Assembly (NCBI GenBank): GCA_034661035.1
Contig: JAYEKM010000003.1
Coordinates: forward strand, 1-51,952
Direction of reading: 5' to 3'
DNA: 51,952 bases
DNA from: JAGYLJ01 sp034661035
Lineage (GTDB): Bacteria > Patescibacteriota > Minisyncoccia > Phycocordibacterales > UBA12079
The number at the start of each line of letters is the position of its first letter. The stretch's first letter is position 1. The notes beneath the pieces were generated by a model that made no database searches, was not told the origin of the DNA, and worked only from the letters and a program-made list of their open reading frames with translations. Below, piece after piece: positions 15,537-24,784 of this stretch. The translations under genes were made by a program, and so were the position numbers.

Positions 15537-17000
15537 ATGGCTTCACTAGATGAAATTCGACAAACAAGACTAGACAAAAAGAAAAAATTAGAAGATCAGG
15601 GTGTTAATCCCTATCCTGCTCAAGTTGAATTTGATTTATCTCTAAAAGAAGTTATCGATAATTTTGAAGAAGGTAAGAAGGTTAAGGTAGTAGGAAGGAT
15701 CATGTCTCTTCGTTCCCAGGGTGTTTTGAATTTCTTTGATTTATTTGATGGAGGAGGAAGAATTCAAGGTTTAATTAAAAAAGATGAAATAGAAGAGGAG
15801 AAATTTAATCTTTTTGATGAGACTGTTGATATTGGAGATTTTATTTTAATTGAAGGGGAATTATTTATAACTAAAAGGGGTCAACAAACAGTAGCTGTAT
15901 CTGGTTGGAAAATGTTGACTAAAAGTTTGAGATCTCTCCCAGAAAAGTGGCATGGGATTAAAGATTCAGAAGAAAGATACAGAAAGAGATACTTAGATTT
16001 GTTAATGAACCCAGAGATTAAGGATTTATTTATAAAGAAAGCAAAATTTTGGGATGTAGCGAGGGATTTTTTCAAGAGTAGAGAATTTGTGGAAGTTGAG
16101 ACACCTATTTTGGAAATAACTACTGGAGGGGCAGAGGCACGACCTTTTGTAACTCATCATAATGATTTTGATATTGATTTGTATTTAAGGATTTCAGCAG
16201 GAGAATTATGGCAGAAAAGATTAATGAGTGCTGGTTTTAGTAAAACTTTTGAAATAGGAAAAGTTTTTAGAAATGAAGGCACTAGTGCAGAGCACCTACA
16301 AGAATTTACTAATTTAGAATTTTATTGGGCTTACGCAGATTACAAAAAAGGGATGGAGTTTGTTAAAGAAATGTATCGAAAAATAGCTCAAGAAGTATTT
16401 GAAACTACAAAATTTAAAACAGAAGAATATGAATTTGATTTAGCCGATGAATGGAAAGAGATTGATTATCGAGAGGAAGTTTTGAGACAAGCTAATATTG
16501 ATGTCTTGGTAGCCAGTGAAGAAGAAATGAAGACTAAGTTAGAAGAATTAAAGGTAAAATATTCTGGTGGTGAAAATAAAGAAAGACTAATTGATGCACT
16601 TTGGAAATATTGTAGAAAAAATATTGCTGGCCCTGCTTTTCTAGTTAATCATCCTAAATTGATTGCTCCGTTGGCAAAAGCAAAACCAGAAAATAAAGAT
16701 TTAGTTGAGATGTTTCAACCTATTATTGCTGGTTCAGAAATAGGGAGAGGATATTCTGAATTAAATGATCCCGTTGATCAGCAAGAAAGATTTAATCAGC
16801 AACAAGAATTACTAAAAGCTGGTGACCAAGAGGCCATGATGCCAGACGATGAATTTATAGAAATGCTAGAATACGGAATGCCCCCTACTTGTGGCTTTGG
16901 CTTTGGGGAACGTCTCTTCTGGGTTTTGTCGGGTGTTTCTGGTAGAGAAGGGACACTTTTCCCTCTTATGAGACAAAAAAACGTAGAAAATAAAAAATAG
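15537..17000 (+). CDS. lysS: Lysyl-tRNA synthetase, class II
   Basis: Charges tRNA-Lys. The 487-residue protein starts with the OB-fold anticodon-binding domain (about residues 55-140: VKVVGRIMSLRSQGVLNFFDL). Class II motif 1 is in FLKSREFVEVETPIL-like sequence near residue 180, motif 2 in FEIGKVFRNEGTSAEHLQEFTNLEFYWAY, and motif 3 in GFGFGERLFWVLSG near the end. The GCN5-like greA-lysS order is common in bacteria. Length is typical. It sits 3 bp after greA. Confidence 0.95.
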   Translation: MASLDEIRQTRLDKKKKLEDQGVNPYPAQVEFDLSLKEVIDNFEEGKKVKVVGRIMSLRSQGVLNFFDLFDGGGRIQGLIKKDEIEEEKFNLFDETVDIGDFILIEGELFITKRGQQTVAVSGWKMLTKSLRSLPEKWHGIKDSEERYRKRYLDLLMNPEIKDLFIKKAKFWDVARDFFKSREFVEVETPILEITTGGAEARPFVTHHNDFDIDLYLRISAGELWQKRLMSAGFSKTFEIGKVFRNEGTSAEHLQEFTNLEFYWAYADYKKGMEFVKEMYRKIAQEVFETTKFKTEEYEFDLADEWKEIDYREEVLRQANIDVLVASEEEMKTKLEELKVKYSGGENKERLIDALWKYCRKNIAGPAFLVNHPKLIAPLAKAKPENKDLVEMFQPIIAGSEIGRGYSELNDPVDQQERFNQQQELLKAGDQEAMMPDDEFIEMLEYGMPPTCGFGFGERLFWVLSGVSGREGTLFPLMRQKNVENKK

Positions 17001-17021
17001 GGTTAGGTAATCCAATGATAG

Positions 17022-17058
17022 TTGATTTTAAGGAGGGTTTTTGTTAATATACAGGTTA
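17022..17058 (+). promoter_or_regulatory. Promoter of rpsP, leaderless
   Basis: TTGATT (17022-17027), 17-bp spacer, TAATAT (17045-17050) with an extended TGT. Seven bases then precede the ATG at 17058. This also argues against the in-frame TTG at 17022 as the start, since that codon is the -35 box. Confidence 0.7.
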
Positions 17059-17486
17059 TGTTAAAAATCAGATTACAAAGAGTTGGGAGAAAACATGATC
17101 CTTCTTACAGGATTGTTTTAACTGAAGCTAGACAAGGTCCTAAGAGTGGAAACTTTATTGAGAATCTTGGATTTTATGATGCAAGAGCTAATATTAAACA
17201 AGTGAAAGGGGAAAGAGTTAACTATTGGATTGGGAATGGAGCTCAGGTGTCTGATACAGTTCATAATATCTTAGTGAGTGAAAAAGTGATTAAAGGTAAT
17301 AAAATAAATGCTTTACCAAAGAAAACTCCGATTGTTAAAGAAGTGACTGAGGAACCCTCTTCCGCTGAAGTTACAGAGGACAAGGAAGTAGAAGAAGTTA
17401 CACCAGAAAAGACAGAAGATGATCCCGTAAAAGAAGCTGACCCAGAACCAACGGAAGATAAGCCAGAAAAACTTGAAGAAAAATAA
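17058..17486 (+). CDS. rpsP: 30S ribosomal protein S16 with acidic C-terminal tail
   Basis: The first about 80 residues are ordinary S16 (MLKIRLQRVGRKHDPSYRIV, then FIENLGFYDAR and VNYWIGNGAQVSDTV). After that comes a low-complexity tail of about 55 residues rich in Glu, Pro, Thr and Asp (EEVTPEKTEDDP). S16 is an assembly protein of the 30S head and body; the tail is not part of the core fold and is probably disordered. The start at 17058 is chosen by the conserved N-terminus and by the promoter position. A strong terminator follows. Confidence 0.95.
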   Translation: MLKIRLQRVGRKHDPSYRIVLTEARQGPKSGNFIENLGFYDARANIKQVKGERVNYWIGNGAQVSDTVHNILVSEKVIKGNKINALPKKTPIVKEVTEEPSSAEVTEDKEVEEVTPEKTEDDPVKEADPEPTEDKPEKLEEK

Positions 17487-17496
17487 GGTTTATAAT

Positions 17497-17527
17497 AAAA
17501 AAAACGGTCATATTGACCGTTTTTTTA
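17497..17527 (+). terminator. Intrinsic terminator after rpsP
   Basis: Perfect stem AAAAAACGGTCA / TGACCGTTTTTT around a TAT loop; the final T run makes it a strong terminator, readable on both strands. Confidence 0.92.
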
Positions 17528-17545
17528 TTTAAAGTAATTCTAAGA

Positions 17546-17574
17546 TTGACATATTAGATCTGATAGAGTAGACT
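17546..17574 (+). promoter_or_regulatory. Promoter of the rpoBC operon
   Basis: TTGACA (17546-17551), 17-bp spacer, TAGACT (17569-17574). The start would be near 17581, leaving a leader of about 190 nt before rpoB. The leader holds a weak hairpin near 17657-17680 (AAAAACACG / CGTTTTTT) that might attenuate transcription. This long leader contrasts with the leaderless promoters of neighbouring genes. Confidence 0.7.
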
Positions 17575-17771
17575 AATAGTTAGTAGTTTATCTGATCTAT
17601 TGAGTTTTGGTTTAAAGCATAAATTATAAATTAATTTAGTTTAATATTTACCTTCAAAAACACGGTATAGCGTTTTTTGGTGGTATTGTTTTTTGTGTAT
17701 TAGGGTAGTTTGGTTCAAATAGAGTTTTTATATACTTAGTTTTTACTCGCATTATTTAAAATTAATTTTTT

Positions 17772-20700
17772 ATGAGCACACCTAAAAAGAAGAGAGAGAA
17801 AAAGTATTTTAATAAATTTAAAAAATCATTAGTAGAACTCCCAAACTTAGTAGAATCACAATTAATTTCCTATCAGAAATTTGTTGATGGTGGAATAGAA
17901 GATGTTCTTAAAGAATTTACTCCTATTGAGGATTATTCAGGAAAAAAATTCAAAATGGAATTTCTAAATTTTGAATTTGAAAAACCTGATTACGACGAAT
18001 TCTTTGCTAAGGAGAATAAAAAAACTTATCAGGCATCTATTAAAGCAAACGTAAAGTTAACTAACAAAATATTAAAAATAGAAAAAGAACAAGAAATTTT
18101 TCTAACTGATTTTCCTATGATGACTGATCATGGGACTTTTATAATTAATGGAGTAGAAAGAGTCGTTGTGCCTCAACTATCAAGGTCTTTTGGAATGTTC
18201 TTTACTGTTCAGGAATTGAAAGGAGGAAGATATTTTGGAGTTAAAATTATTCCTTATAGAGGAGCTTGGATAGAAATTGAATCAGAACCAGATGGTCTTA
18301 TTTACGTTAAGATTGATAGAAAGAGAAAGTTTTTAATTAGTTCATTGTTACGAGTAATTGCTCCTGAGGGTTCGGACATAACATCTTTCTTTAAAGATAA
18401 AGACACTAAAGAAGTTATTCAAAAATCAATAGAAGCTGATCCTGCTAAAGACATAGATTCTTCATATATTGAAATTCACAGAAGGTTAAGAGATGGAGAA
18501 TTAACGACAGCTAGCCATTCTAAGGTATTTGTCGATGGTGTAGTAAGTGAAGAGAAATATGACTTACACAAAGTCGGAAGATTTTATTTCAATAAGAGAT
18601 TTGGAAAATCATTGGATAAGGAAGAATTAGAGAGAAAGACTATTTCCATTGAAGACTTAGCGACAGCTGTTGAACATGTAGTTGAACTGAATAGGACTCC
18701 TGGTGCTGTGGAAGATGATATTGATCATCTAGGTTCAAGAAGGTTGAGATACTTTGGGGAAATGGTACAACAAAAATTTAGAGTAGGGATGTATCAAGTA
18801 AAGAGAAATGTTCAAGACAGAATGTCAATTATTGGAGTAGATGTGACTTTGCCAGTGCAATTGATTAATCCAAGACCTCTTCAGGCTAGGATTAAAGAAT
18901 TTTTTGCGACCAACCAACTTTCACAATTTATGCTTCAGGATAATATTTTAGCAGAAATAGAGCATCTTAGGACGGTCTCTGCTTTAGGTCCGGGAGGATT
19001 AGTTCGAGAAAGAGCTGGAATTGAGGTGCGTGACGTCCACCCTTCTCATTATGGAAGGATTTGTCCTATTCAAACACCAGAAGGTCAGAACATTGGCTTG
19101 ATATTACACTTAGCTAACTACGCTAGAGTGAATGAATTTGGAATGATTGAGACACCTTACTCTAGGGTTAAGAATGGTAAAATTACAGGTGAAATAGAGT
19201 ACTTAAATGCTGCCGATGAAGAATTATTTAACATTGCTGATGCGACTATTAGTTTAGATAAAAATAATGTAATTCAAGAAAAAGTGGTTGAAGTTAGGAT
19301 TGGTGGAAAACTAGGAATAGTCGAAAAGAAACATGTTGATTTTATTGATATTTCAACTAAGCAAGCTTTCTCAGTGGCAACTTCAATGATTCCTTTCTTA
19401 AATCATGATGATGCCAATAGGGCTTTGATGGGTTCTAATATGCAAAAGCAGTCAGTACCTTGTGTGGTACCTGACGCACCATTGGTATCGACAGGAATTG
19501 AAGAAGAAGCAGCTCGTGACTCCGGAAGATTGGTTATAGCTAAAGAAGGTGGAGTAGTTTCTTTTGTGGATGCAAAAACAATAAAAATAAAGAAAAAGGA
19601 TGGGAAGGAAGATGAATATAAGTTAGTTAGTTTTGTTAGGACCAACAACTTCTCAGCATTGAGTCATCGTCCTTCTGTTAATTTAAATCAAAAAGTTAAG
19701 AAAGGTGAAATTTTAGCTGACATTTCGTCAACTGATAATGGCCAGATAGCTTTGGGACAAAATATTTTAGTAGCCTTCATGTCTTGGTATGGAGCTAACT
19801 ATGAGGATGCTATTATTATTTCTGATAGATTAGTTAAAAAAGATAAATTTACTTCTATTTATATAGAAGAGTTTGTTGAAGATGTAAGAGATACTAAATT
19901 GGGTGAAGAAGTAACTACTCATGATATCCCAAATGTAGGTGAAGCTAAATTGAAAAATTTGGACGAAGATGGAATCATCAGGATTGGATCTGAAGTTAAT
20001 CAGGGGGATATTTTGATTGGTAAAATTACACCTAAGGGAGAGACTCAATTAACTCCAGAAGAAAGATTACTTAAGTCTATCTTTGGTGAAAAAGCTCAGG
20101 ATGTAAAAGATACTTCTTTGAGAGTAAAGGGGGGAAAGAGAGGTTTTGTTAAAAGTGTGAAAGTCTTCTCTCGTGAAAAAGGTGAAATAAATGAACCAGG
20201 GGTTATAAAAAGAATTTATGTTGAAGTGGCTCATTTAAGAAATGTGTCTGTTGGAGATAAGTTGTCTGGACGTCACGGAAACAAAGGTGTTATTTCAAAG
20301 ATTCTTCCTCAAGAGGATATGCCTTATATGAAGGACGGGACACCAATTGATATTATTTTAACTCCTTTGGGAGTTCCTTCCCGTATGAACTTAGGACAAA
20401 TTTTAGAGTTGCATCTGGGTATGGCAGCTAAGTCTCTAAATTATCAAGCAGTAGTTCCACCATTCGCTGGAGCAACAGAAGAAGAAATTAAAGATGAATT
20501 AGAAAAGGCTGGTTATAACAGAAATGGAACAATGACACTCTATGATGGTTTGACAGGGGAACCGTTTGATCAAGATATCGCTGTTGGTTACATGTATATT
20601 CTTAAGCTTCATCACATGGTTGAGGATAAGATGCATATGAGATCAGTTGGTCCATATTCTTTGATTAACCAACAACCATTAGGAGGAAAGGCACAAAAGG

Positions 20701-20933
20701 GAGGACAGAGATTTGGAGAAATGGAAGTCTGGGCGTTATTAGGTCACGGAACGGCCCATATCCTAAGAGAAGTTTTGACAATCAAATCAGATGATATTTT
20801 AGGTCGATCTGCAGCTTTTGATGCAATTGTAAAAGATAAAAGAATACCTGAACCAAATATTCCGGCTTCTTTTAACGTATTATTAAATAATCTTCGTGGT
20901 TTAGCTTTAGATATAGATTTAAAGAAAAAATAA
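17772..20933 (+). CDS. rpoB: DNA-directed RNA polymerase, beta subunit
   Basis: The 1053-residue protein is short for RpoB (E. coli has 1342), lacking lineage-specific inserts. Conserved blocks are present: LVESQLISYQKFV at the N-terminus, SQFMLQDN (rifampicin region; canonical QFMDQxNPL, here with L-Q-D-N-I-L) with HLRTVSALGPGGLVRERAGIEVRDVHPSHYGRICPIQTPEGQNIGL, DDANRALMGSNMQKQ, GQNILVAFMSWYGANYEDAI, the KxGxRHGNKGVIS block and the C-terminal GGKAQKGGQRFGEMEVWALLGHG. In the rifampicin loop the usual Asp and Asn-Pro-Leu are altered (MLQDNILAEIEH), which might lower rifampicin affinity (inference). rpoC follows after 41 bp. Confidence 0.97.
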   Translation: MSTPKKKREKKYFNKFKKSLVELPNLVESQLISYQKFVDGGIEDVLKEFTPIEDYSGKKFKMEFLNFEFEKPDYDEFFAKENKKTYQASIKANVKLTNKILKIEKEQEIFLTDFPMMTDHGTFIINGVERVVVPQLSRSFGMFFTVQELKGGRYFGVKIIPYRGAWIEIESEPDGLIYVKIDRKRKFLISSLLRVIAPEGSDITSFFKDKDTKEVIQKSIEADPAKDIDSSYIEIHRRLRDGELTTASHSKVFVDGVVSEEKYDLHKVGRFYFNKRFGKSLDKEELERKTISIEDLATAVEHVVELNRTPGAVEDDIDHLGSRRLRYFGEMVQQKFRVGMYQVKRNVQDRMSIIGVDVTLPVQLINPRPLQARIKEFFATNQLSQFMLQDNILAEIEHLRTVSALGPGGLVRERAGIEVRDVHPSHYGRICPIQTPEGQNIGLILHLANYARVNEFGMIETPYSRVKNGKITGEIEYLNAADEELFNIADATISLDKNNVIQEKVVEVRIGGKLGIVEKKHVDFIDISTKQAFSVATSMIPFLNHDDANRALMGSNMQKQSVPCVVPDAPLVSTGIEEEAARDSGRLVIAKEGGVVSFVDAKTIKIKKKDGKEDEYKLVSFVRTNNFSALSHRPSVNLNQKVKKGEILADISSTDNGQIALGQNILVAFMSWYGANYEDAIIISDRLVKKDKFTSIYIEEFVEDVRDTKLGEEVTTHDIPNVGEAKLKNLDEDGIIRIGSEVNQGDILIGKITPKGETQLTPEERLLKSIFGEKAQDVKDTSLRVKGGKRGFVKSVKVFSREKGEINEPGVIKRIYVEVAHLRNVSVGDKLSGRHGNKGVISKILPQEDMPYMKDGTPIDIILTPLGVPSRMNLGQILELHLGMAAKSLNYQAVVPPFAGATEEEIKDELEKAGYNRNGTMTLYDGLTGEPFDQDIAVGYMYILKLHHMVEDKMHMRSVGPYSLINQQPLGGKAQKGGQRFGEMEVWALLGHGTAHILREVLTIKSDDILGRSAAFDAIVKDKRIPEPNIPASFNVLLNNLRGLALDIDLKKK

Positions 20934-20974
20934 AAAAATCTATTTAAAATTAAATTTCTAAAATAAAAAATAAT

Positions 20975-23900
20975 ATGTCATTAAACAATAATAAAGAATC
21001 AAATACACAAGACCTTCAATCACCAGATTTCGATATGATTACTTTAAAGTTGGCTTCACCAGAGAAAATTTTAGGGTGGTCACACGGAGAAGTTAAAAAA
21101 CCAGAAACTATTAATTATAGGACACAAAGAAGTGAAAAAGATGGCTTGTTTGACGAGAAAGTTTTCGGCCCTGATAAAGATTATGAATGTTACTGTGGTA
21201 AATATAAAGGGATAAGATATAAAGGTATCGTTTGTGAAAAATGTGGTGTAGAAATAACTAGATCTATAGTGAGAAGAGAAAGGATGGGTCATATTGAATT
21301 AGCGGTACCGGTTTCTCATATTTGGTTTTTGAAATCAATTCCTTCTAGAATTGGTTTGGTTTTGGATATTCCTGCTGCCGATTTAAGAAAAGTTATTTAC
21401 TTTGCTGGTTACATTGTTGTTGGTATTAACGAATCAGAAAAGAAAAGAATTTTGAGTGAAGTAGAAACAGAATATAAAACGAAAGTAAAAAATCTACAAA
21501 GTGCTAAAGATAAAGAAAAAATCAAGGAACTAGTTGTTAATGTCAAAAAGGATATTGAAAATATTCAATCAGGAGTAGTTTTCGATGAAATTACTTATAA
21601 TAAATATTCTCTAAAATATGGGGCAATGTTTGAAGCTGCGATCGGGGCAGAAGCTATTTATGAAATTTGTAAAAAGATTGATTTAGAAAAATTAAAAGAA
21701 GAATTGATTAGTTCTTTAGTAAAAGCTGGTTCTATTAAAACAGAAAAAATAAATAAACGTTTGAAATTAGTTGAATCTCTAATCAGATCTAATACAAGAC
21801 CTGAATGGATGTTCTTAACTAGAGTCCCTGTTATTCCTCCAGCTCTTCGTCCAATGGTTGTTTTGGGAGGAGGAAGACATGCTACTTCAGATGTGAACGA
21901 TTTGTATAGGAGAGTAATTAATAGAAATAACCGTCTTAAAAAATTACAGGAAATAAACGCTCCGGATGTTATTTTAAGAAATGAGAAGAGGATTTTACAA
22001 GAAGCTGTTGATTCTTTAATCGATAATTCTATCAAATACACAGGATCGTCTTCAGTGATGAGTCAAGCCCAAAGAAGACCATTGAAATCTTTATCAGATA
22101 ACCTGAAAGGTAAACAAGGTTTGTTTAGACAAAATCTACTAGGAAAAAGAGTTGATTATTCAGGACGTTCTGTGATTGTGGTTGGTCCTGACTTGAATTT
22201 GGACGAATGCGGTTTGCCTAAATATATGGCTTTGGAATTGTTTAGACCGTTTGTTATTTCTAGAATTCTAAAAGATGAATTAGCTCACAATATAAAATGG
22301 GCAGGTAGATTGATTGAAGAAGGTGGCCCAGAAGTTTGGGCAATTTTGGAAGATGTTATCCGAGATAAATATGTTCTCCTAAACAGGGCGCCGACTTTGC
22401 ACCGTTTAGGTATTCAAGCTTTCCGACCGTTATTGATTGAAGGTATGGCTATTCAGGTTCACCCTTTGGTTTGTTCAGCTTTCAACGCTGACTTCGATGG
22501 AGACATGATGGCTGTTCATGTTCCTCTGACTAAAAAAGCTCAAGCTGAGGCGAGAGAGATTATGGCAGCTGATAAAAATATCTTAAAACCAGGAACTGGT
22601 AGCCCAATTGTTGATCCTAAGATGGATATGGCTTTGGGATGTTATTGGATGACCAAAGTTGTGGAAGAAGGTAAAAAAGCAGATAGATTCTTTTCAAGTG
22701 TTAATGACGCCATTACAGCTTGTGACTTCGGAGTGATTGATTATGGGACTTTGATCAAAGTTTTGCCTTCAGACAGCCCTCGTTATACTGAATTTAAAGG
22801 GGAAGTTTTTGAAACAACAGCAGGAAGATTGTTGTTTAACAGTATTTTGCCTAAAGATTATCCTTTCATAAATGATAAAGTTGGAAAGAAGGAAATCTCA
22901 ATAATCACCAATGATTTGATTAAGAAATATGGAATGAAAAATATAGCACCTGTTTTAGGTAAGATAAAAGATTTCGGATTTAAGTATGCAACTAAATCAG
23001 GTATTACTTGGGGAATTGACAATGTCACTATTCCTGAAAACAAGAGTGATGTGATTGATGCAACTAAAGATAAATCAAGTATAGTTTGGTCTCAATACAA
23101 TGAGGGTCTTTTGACTCAGGATGAAAGAAGGAGAAAGAATATCCAATTATGGCATACTGCTAAGGATGAGATCGAAGGTCTTATCCCAGAGACTTTAGAT
23201 AAACGTGGTTCAGCTTACAATATGTGGATTTCAGGAGCAAGGGGGTCTCTAGGTCAATTTACTCAAATGGCAGGAATGAGAGGTCTTATTCAAAACACAG
23301 CTGGGGAGACTATTGAAACTCCTGTTATTTCTTGTTTGAAAGAAGGGTTAACTCCAATTGAATACTTTACAACGACTCACGGTTCAAGAAAAGGTTTGGC
23401 TGATACAGCCCTGAATACATCCAAAGCTGGTTACTTAACCAGAAAGTTGTTTGATGTTTCTCAGGATGTTGTTATCACTGAAGATGATTGTAAGACAAGT
23501 AATTTTATCACTCTTAAGAAAGAACAATTATCAGGAATTGAAATATCTCTAGCTAAGAATATTAGAGGAAGAGTGTTGGCTAAAAAGATTGAAAATAAAG
23601 AAGGAAAAGTTTTGTACAAAAAAGGTCACTTAGTCACTGAAGATGATGCTAAGGATATTGAAGAATTAGGTATTGAGTCAGTTGATGTTAGATCACCTTT
23701 GACCTGTGGAACTTTTAGAGGTATTTGTCAGAAATGTTACGGAACTGATTTTGGAACTAACGAATTGGTTGATCTCGGTGAAGCAGTTGGAACAATTGCT
23801 GCTCAAGCTATTGGTGAACCAGGGACACAGTTAACTATGAGAACTTTCCATACTGGTGGTACAGCTTCTGTCGGAGGTGACATCACAGCTGGTTTGCCTC

Positions 23901-24670
23901 GAGTAGAAGAAATTTTTGAAAGAAGAATACCAAAATCAGCTGCTATTGTAAGTAAGGTTAACGGTATTGTTTCTGATTTGGATGAACAAGATCTTAATGA
24001 TAGAAAAATAGTGATTATGCCTGATATTGACAGTCGTTCAAATAAGGCCAAGGGTAAACAACAAGTCTCTTATTCGGTTCCATATAGTAGAATCTTTATG
24101 GTTAAGGTTGGGGATAAGGTTAAAAAAGGTGATATTTTAACAGATGGTTCTGCTGACATTGCTGAATTATTTAAATATGCTGGCAAGGAAAAAGCCCAAG
24201 AGTATATTATCAAAGAAACAATTTCTATTTATGAGTTGCAGGGAGCTTCTACCTCAAGGAAACACGTTGAGGTGGTCATTAAACAAATGATGTCACGTAA
24301 GAAGGTTAAGTCATCAGGAGAAACAACCTTGGCTGTAGGTAGTGTAGTAGAAGATTCTGAATTAGATAAAGAAAACAAAAAGGCTAAAGAAGCTGGTTTA
24401 GAAGAAGCTAAGGGAACTCCTTTGGTATTGGGGATTACAGAGACATCTTTAACTAGAGAAAGTTTCTTGTCCTCTGTTTCTTTCCAAAACACAACAAAAA
24501 TGCTTATCGATGCTTCTATTAAAGGAGCTCAGGATGAATTAGTTGGTTTGAAAGAAAATATTATTATAGGAAGGTTAGTTCCTGCTGGATCCGGTTTTGA
24601 GGGGAGTGAAAAATGGAAGATGATAGATGCCATTGAAGAACCAGAGGATGATACTGCTGAAAGGGAATAG
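20975..24670 (+). CDS. rpoC: DNA-directed RNA polymerase, beta' subunit
   Basis: The 1231-residue catalytic subunit. The N-terminal zinc-ribbon Cys are in CYCGKYKG and CEKCGVE; the clamp follows, then RQNLLGKRVDYSGRSVIVVGP, the catalytic metal-binding NADFDGDMM, the bridge helix and trigger-loop region (GSRKGLADTALNTSKAGYLTR), the second zinc site (CGTFRGICQKCYG) and IGEPGTQLTMRTFHTGG. The C-terminal part ends with an acidic tail (EEPEDDTAERE). Length is typical for a form without large inserts. It is cotranscribed with rpoB. Confidence 0.97.
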   Translation: MSLNNNKESNTQDLQSPDFDMITLKLASPEKILGWSHGEVKKPETINYRTQRSEKDGLFDEKVFGPDKDYECYCGKYKGIRYKGIVCEKCGVEITRSIVRRERMGHIELAVPVSHIWFLKSIPSRIGLVLDIPAADLRKVIYFAGYIVVGINESEKKRILSEVETEYKTKVKNLQSAKDKEKIKELVVNVKKDIENIQSGVVFDEITYNKYSLKYGAMFEAAIGAEAIYEICKKIDLEKLKEELISSLVKAGSIKTEKINKRLKLVESLIRSNTRPEWMFLTRVPVIPPALRPMVVLGGGRHATSDVNDLYRRVINRNNRLKKLQEINAPDVILRNEKRILQEAVDSLIDNSIKYTGSSSVMSQAQRRPLKSLSDNLKGKQGLFRQNLLGKRVDYSGRSVIVVGPDLNLDECGLPKYMALELFRPFVISRILKDELAHNIKWAGRLIEEGGPEVWAILEDVIRDKYVLLNRAPTLHRLGIQAFRPLLIEGMAIQVHPLVCSAFNADFDGDMMAVHVPLTKKAQAEAREIMAADKNILKPGTGSPIVDPKMDMALGCYWMTKVVEEGKKADRFFSSVNDAITACDFGVIDYGTLIKVLPSDSPRYTEFKGEVFETTAGRLLFNSILPKDYPFINDKVGKKEISIITNDLIKKYGMKNIAPVLGKIKDFGFKYATKSGITWGIDNVTIPENKSDVIDATKDKSSIVWSQYNEGLLTQDERRRKNIQLWHTAKDEIEGLIPETLDKRGSAYNMWISGARGSLGQFTQMAGMRGLIQNTAGETIETPVISCLKEGLTPIEYFTTTHGSRKGLADTALNTSKAGYLTRKLFDVSQDVVITEDDCKTSNFITLKKEQLSGIEISLAKNIRGRVLAKKIENKEGKVLYKKGHLVTEDDAKDIEELGIESVDVRSPLTCGTFRGICQKCYGTDFGTNELVDLGEAVGTIAAQAIGEPGTQLTMRTFHTGGTASVGGDITAGLPRVEEIFERRIPKSAAIVSKVNGIVSDLDEQDLNDRKIVIMPDIDSRSNKAKGKQQVSYSVPYSRIFMVKVGDKVKKGDILTDGSADIAELFKYAGKEKAQEYIIKETISIYELQGASTSRKHVEVVIKQMMSRKKVKSSGETTLAVGSVVEDSELDKENKKAKEAGLEEAKGTPLVLGITETSLTRESFLSSVSFQNTTKMLIDASIKGAQDELVGLKENIIIGRLVPAGSGFEGSEKWKMIDAIEEPEDDTAERE

Positions 24671-24676
24671 TATGGA

Positions 24677-24772
24677 GTCTGTAAAGTTCATAAAGTCTGC
24701 TAAGTCAAAAGCCTGAAAAGTTATAAAATTTGTGAAGCAAATTTTCGACTTTCGACTTTATGGACTTTTGAC
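24677..24772. repeat. CATAAAGTC-type inverted repeat between rpoC and dnaG
   Basis: Left arm GTCTGTAAAGTTCATAAAG (24677-24695), right arm CTTTATGGACTTTTGAC (24756-24772), enclosing a terminator-like hairpin. Related elements lie between dnaG and rpoD (26536-26613) and after the Sua5 gene (33081-33149). Confidence 0.65.
24725..24745 (+). terminator. Hairpin after rpoC
   Basis: Perfect stem AAAATTTG / CAAATTTT with TGAAG loop. No long T run follows beyond the TTTT of the arm, so termination may be partial and allow read-through into dnaG. Confidence 0.45.
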
Positions 24773-24784
24773 CAATTTTATATT

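Noticed and set aside
17022..17057. TTG 17022 as the rpsP start
   Set aside because: The codon is the -35 box of a leaderless promoter, and S16 begins MLKIRLQRVG at 17058.
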